Source: Clostridia bacterium
Lineage (GTDB): Bacteria; Bacillota; Clostridia; Oscillospirales; CAG-272
Direction of reading: 5' to 3'
DNA: 8,409 nucleotides
Assembly (NCBI GenBank): GCA_017420845.1
Contig: JAFQOC010000467.1
Coordinates: 1-8,409 of the forward strand
Part shown: positions 6,717 to 8,409 of the stretch, piece after piece
Layout of the letters: every line of letters begins with the position of its first letter
How positions within the stretch are numbered: the stretch's first letter is position 1
Position numbers and translations under genes: made by a program
Notes under the pieces: generated by a model
The model's input: only the letters and a program-made list of their open reading frames with translations
What the model was told of the DNA's origin: nothing
The model's database searches: none

Positions 6717-6745
6717 AAACCCGACAGATGGGCTCTGTCGGGTTT
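6717..6745 (-). terminator. Hairpin after the SseB-like gene, weak terminator on the minus strand
   Basis: A 12-bp perfect stem (6717-6728 with 6734-6745, containing ACCCGACAGA on the minus strand) with a 5-nt loop lies 10 nt beyond the SseB-like stop codon. On the minus strand it is followed by a poor tract reading GCAATATTCC after the TTT of the stem. On the plus strand the T-tract is better, but no gene ends there. It probably ends most proS-operon transcripts and lets some read on into the RodA-family gene. Confidence 0.7.
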
Positions 6746-6755
6746 TTGTGATGGC

Positions 6756-7166
6756 TTATTCCGCAGTCCCCGCGCTCACGCGAACACCGGGATCAATGAC
6801 GATGGGATCAGCTGATTGCGGGTCAATGACCACGCCCAAGGGCTTCAGCAGAGTGTGGCTATCCAGCGAGTCCAGCAGCGAACCCAGATCGCCCTCGATA
6901 ATAAGGAAGCCCTGCCGCCCGATGGAGGCCAGAAAGCGGTTGCATGCTGCCTTGTCGGTGAATGCGGGGTAATGCTGCAGGTCATTCTCGTGGTTGGACA
7001 GCACCCACATGCGGGTACGCCCCCCGCGGTCCTCCCCAAAGGGGGTGGAATAATACAGCGTGACTCCGGCATTCAGATCCGCAAACTCCTGAACGGACAT
7101 GGTTCCGGCCGCAAGATCCTCTGTGTGGGTCAGGCGCATTTTCTTACGAAACAGTTTACCAAGCAT
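6756..7166 (-). CDS. Small SseB-like protein of unknown function
   Basis: A 136-residue soluble protein with a basic start (MLGKLFRKKMR) and no signal peptide or membrane segment. The middle and C-terminal part reads as alternating strands and helices: LYYSTPF (37-43), MWVLSN (53-58), YPAFTD (66-71) followed by a helix ACNRFLASIG, then FLIIEGDLGSLLDSL and LLKPLGVVIDP (106-116). A strand-FTD-helix order ending in a G-hydrophobic-IxP strand resembles the SseB N-terminal domain, whose biochemical role is poorly known. This likeness is my reading and not a database result. The ATG is preceded by GAGGAGG at 5 nt. The gene starts 30 nt after the proS stop, so the two should be one operon. It ends just before a hairpin. 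Confidence 0.75.
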   Translation of the reverse strand: MLGKLFRKKMRLTHTEDLAAGTMSVQEFADLNAGVTLYYSTPFGEDRGGRTRMWVLSNHENDLQHYPAFTDKAACNRFLASIGRQGFLIIEGDLGSLLDSLDSHTLLKPLGVVIDPQSADPIVIDPGVRVSAGTAE

Positions 7167-7171
7167 GATAG

Positions 7172-7178
7172 CCTCCTC
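7172..7178 (-). promoter_or_regulatory. Ribosome binding site of the SseB-like gene
   Basis: On the minus strand GAGGAGG lies 5 nt before the ATG at 7166-7164, within the 30-nt gap after proS. Confidence 0.82.
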
Positions 7179-7196
7179 GGGTTTAAGTCGGATGGA

Positions 7197-8409
7197 TCAA
7201 TACTGACGTCCCCAGACAACCAGGTGCTTGGCGGGTTTGCCGCAGCAGGCGCAGACGTCGGAGGGATTTTCGTGCTCACCGAAGGGGATGCAGCGGGACT
7301 TCACGCCACCGGTCTCGTCTTTGATCTGCTCCTCGCAGGCGGTCTCACCGCACCACATGGCCTTGATGTAGCCGGGCTTGGTGGCGGCGATCTCCAAAAA
7401 CTCCTCGTGGTTGTGGGCGATATGGGTCTTCTCTGCCAGATTCTTCTCGCAACGGGCCACCAGCTCGCCGTGGACCTGATCCAGCATAGCCTTAACCTCG
7501 GCCTCGATGTTGTCCAGAGACACGAAGCTCTTCTCGCGGGTCACGCGGCTGACCAGCACGCAGGAGTTATTGGCGATATCCCGGGGGCCGATCTCCAGAC
7601 GGACGGGCACGCCCTTCATCTCGTACTGGCTGAACTTCCAGCCGGCGGAGTTATCGGAGTCGTCCAGCTTGACACGGATGCCCGCGGCGGCCAGACGGTT
7701 CTTCAGGGCATTGGCGGCCTCCAGCACGCCCTCCTTGTGCTGGGCGGCGGGGATGATGACTACCTGGATGGGGGCGATGCGGGGAGGCAGGATCAGACCG
7801 TTGTCGTCACCGTGGGCCATGATGATGGCACCGATCATACGGGTGGACACGCCCCAGGAGGTCTGGTGGGGGTGCTTGACGGTGTTGTCGCGGTCGGTGA
7901 AGGTGATGTCGAAGGCCTCGGCAAAGCCGGTGCCGAAGTAGTGGGAGGTACCGCCCTGGAGCGCCACGCCGTTGTGCATCATGGGCTCGATGGTGTAGGT
8001 CTCCACGGCACCCGCGAACTTCTCCTTCTCGGTTTTCTGACCCGTGATAGCGGGGATGGCCAGGGAGTCGCGGTAGAAGTCCTCGTAGACCTTCAGCATC
8101 TGAATGGTCTCGGCGCGGGCCTCGTCCTCGGTGGCGTGCATGGTGTGGCCCTCCTGCCAGAGGAACTCGGAGGTGCGGAGGAAGGGACGGGTGGTCTTCT
8201 CCCAGCGGACCACGTTGCACCACTGGTTGTAGAGCTTGGGCAGGTCGCGGTAGGAGTGGATGATGTCCTTGTAATGCTCACAGAACAGGGTCTCGGAGGT
8301 GGGGCGGACGATGAGCCGCTCGGAGAGGGTGTTCTGACCGCCGATGGTGACCACGGCGCACTCGGGGGCGAAGCCCTCCACGTGATCCTTCTCCTTTTGG
8401 AGCAGGCTC
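7197..8409 (-). CDS. proS: Prolyl-tRNA synthetase, archaeal/eukaryotic-like class (ProS type 3), 5' partial
   Basis: Charges tRNA-Pro with proline in the cytosol. The frame runs off the right edge, leaving 403 visible residues of an enzyme of about 480, so some 75-80 N-terminal residues are missing. An internal GTG at 8381 is not the start, because SLLQKEKDH precedes it in frame and belongs to the family. Counting from the first visible codon, RPTSE is at 35-39, class II motif 2 at 66-88 (VVRWEKTTRPFLRTSE and GH), LQGGTSHYFG at 150-159, and motif 3 at 185-204 (WGVSTRMIGAI and GDDNG). The anticodon-binding domain begins at PIQVVIIP. The C-terminal domain has Cys at 353, 358, 373, 386, 388 and 389 and ends in a Tyr, as in the zinc-binding short ProRS type. 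There is no inserted editing domain between motifs 2 and 3, which separates it from the long bacterial type. Its promoter and any T-box leader lie outside the window. Confidence 0.96.
   Translation of the reverse strand, partial: SLLQKEKDHVEGFAPECAVVTIGGQNTLSERLIVRPTSETLFCEHYKDIIHSYRDLPKLYNQWCNVVRWEKTTRPFLRTSEFLWQEGHTMHATEDEARAETIQMLKVYEDFYRDSLAIPAITGQKTEKEKFAGAVETYTIEPMMHNGVALQGGTSHYFGTGFAEAFDITFTDRDNTVKHPHQTSWGVSTRMIGAIIMAHGDDNGLILPPRIAPIQVVIIPAAQHKEGVLEAANALKNRLAAAGIRVKLDDSDNSAGWKFSQYEMKGVPVRLEIGPRDIANNSCVLVSRVTREKSFVSLDNIEAEVKAMLDQVHGELVARCEKNLAEKTHIAHNHEEFLEIAATKPGYIKAMWCGETACEEQIKDETGGVKSRCIPFGEHENPSDVCACCGKPAKHLVVWGRQY

Noticed and set aside
6093..6815. 240-codon plus-strand frame across the start of the RodA-family gene
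   Set aside because: Asp/His/Gln-rich composition typical of the antisense of hydrophobic codons. It covers the rodA start, the intergenic gap and the terminator, with no family match.

Overview
The window looks like chromosomal DNA from a GC-rich, anaerobic gut-type Clostridia (Bacillota, probably Oscillospirales). Evidence: purine-rich AGGAGG-type ribosome sites, GTG starts, an archaeal-type prolyl-tRNA synthetase, a Cthe_2159-like lipoprotein, strong hairpin terminators, and GC-biased codon use that leaves long open frames on the opposite strand. The taxon is inferred from style and gene families.

Layout. The left half is read on the + strand. It opens inside a surface lipoprotein gene (1-969, 5' end missing), which is closed by two consecutive intrinsic terminators (981-1059). 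A near-consensus sigma-A promoter follows (TTGCAA, 17 bp, TGC-TATAAT). It should drive nagA (1166-2329), a five-helix membrane protein of unknown function (2409-3293) and a membrane-anchored CapD/PglF/WbpM-type UDP-sugar 4,6-dehydratase (3368-5437). No clear terminator lies between these three, so one transcript ending at the bidirectional terminator 5480-5517 is the simplest reading. The right half is read on the - strand. A prolyl-tRNA synthetase gene (cut by the right edge, ending at 7197) is followed 30 nt later by a small SseB-like gene (6756-7166), then a hairpin with a poor U-tract (6717-6745), then a RodA/FtsW-family gene (5529-6656). The two halves converge on the shared terminator.

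How the genes fit together. NagA returns GlcNAc-6-phosphate to glucosamine-6-phosphate, a precursor of UDP-GlcNAc. The dehydratase would use UDP-GlcNAc (or a similar UDP-sugar) for deoxy-amino-sugars of surface glycans. RodA polymerises lipid II, which also derives from UDP-GlcNAc. The common theme is therefore amino-sugar and cell-envelope metabolism, beside a translation gene.

I found no mobile element, CRISPR array, tRNA, rRNA, phage gene, toxin-antitoxin pair or defence system. No stretch over 300 bases lacks a gene; the longest gap is about 200 bases (970-1165) and holds the terminators, promoter and leader of nagA. I see mostly ordinary core genes. The points most worth a second look are the palindrome inside the nagA promoter, the nagA-dehydratase linkage, the unknown membrane protein, the altered active-site region of the RodA-like protein and the cysteine-rich lipoprotein. 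I cannot support a claim of a wholly new system here.
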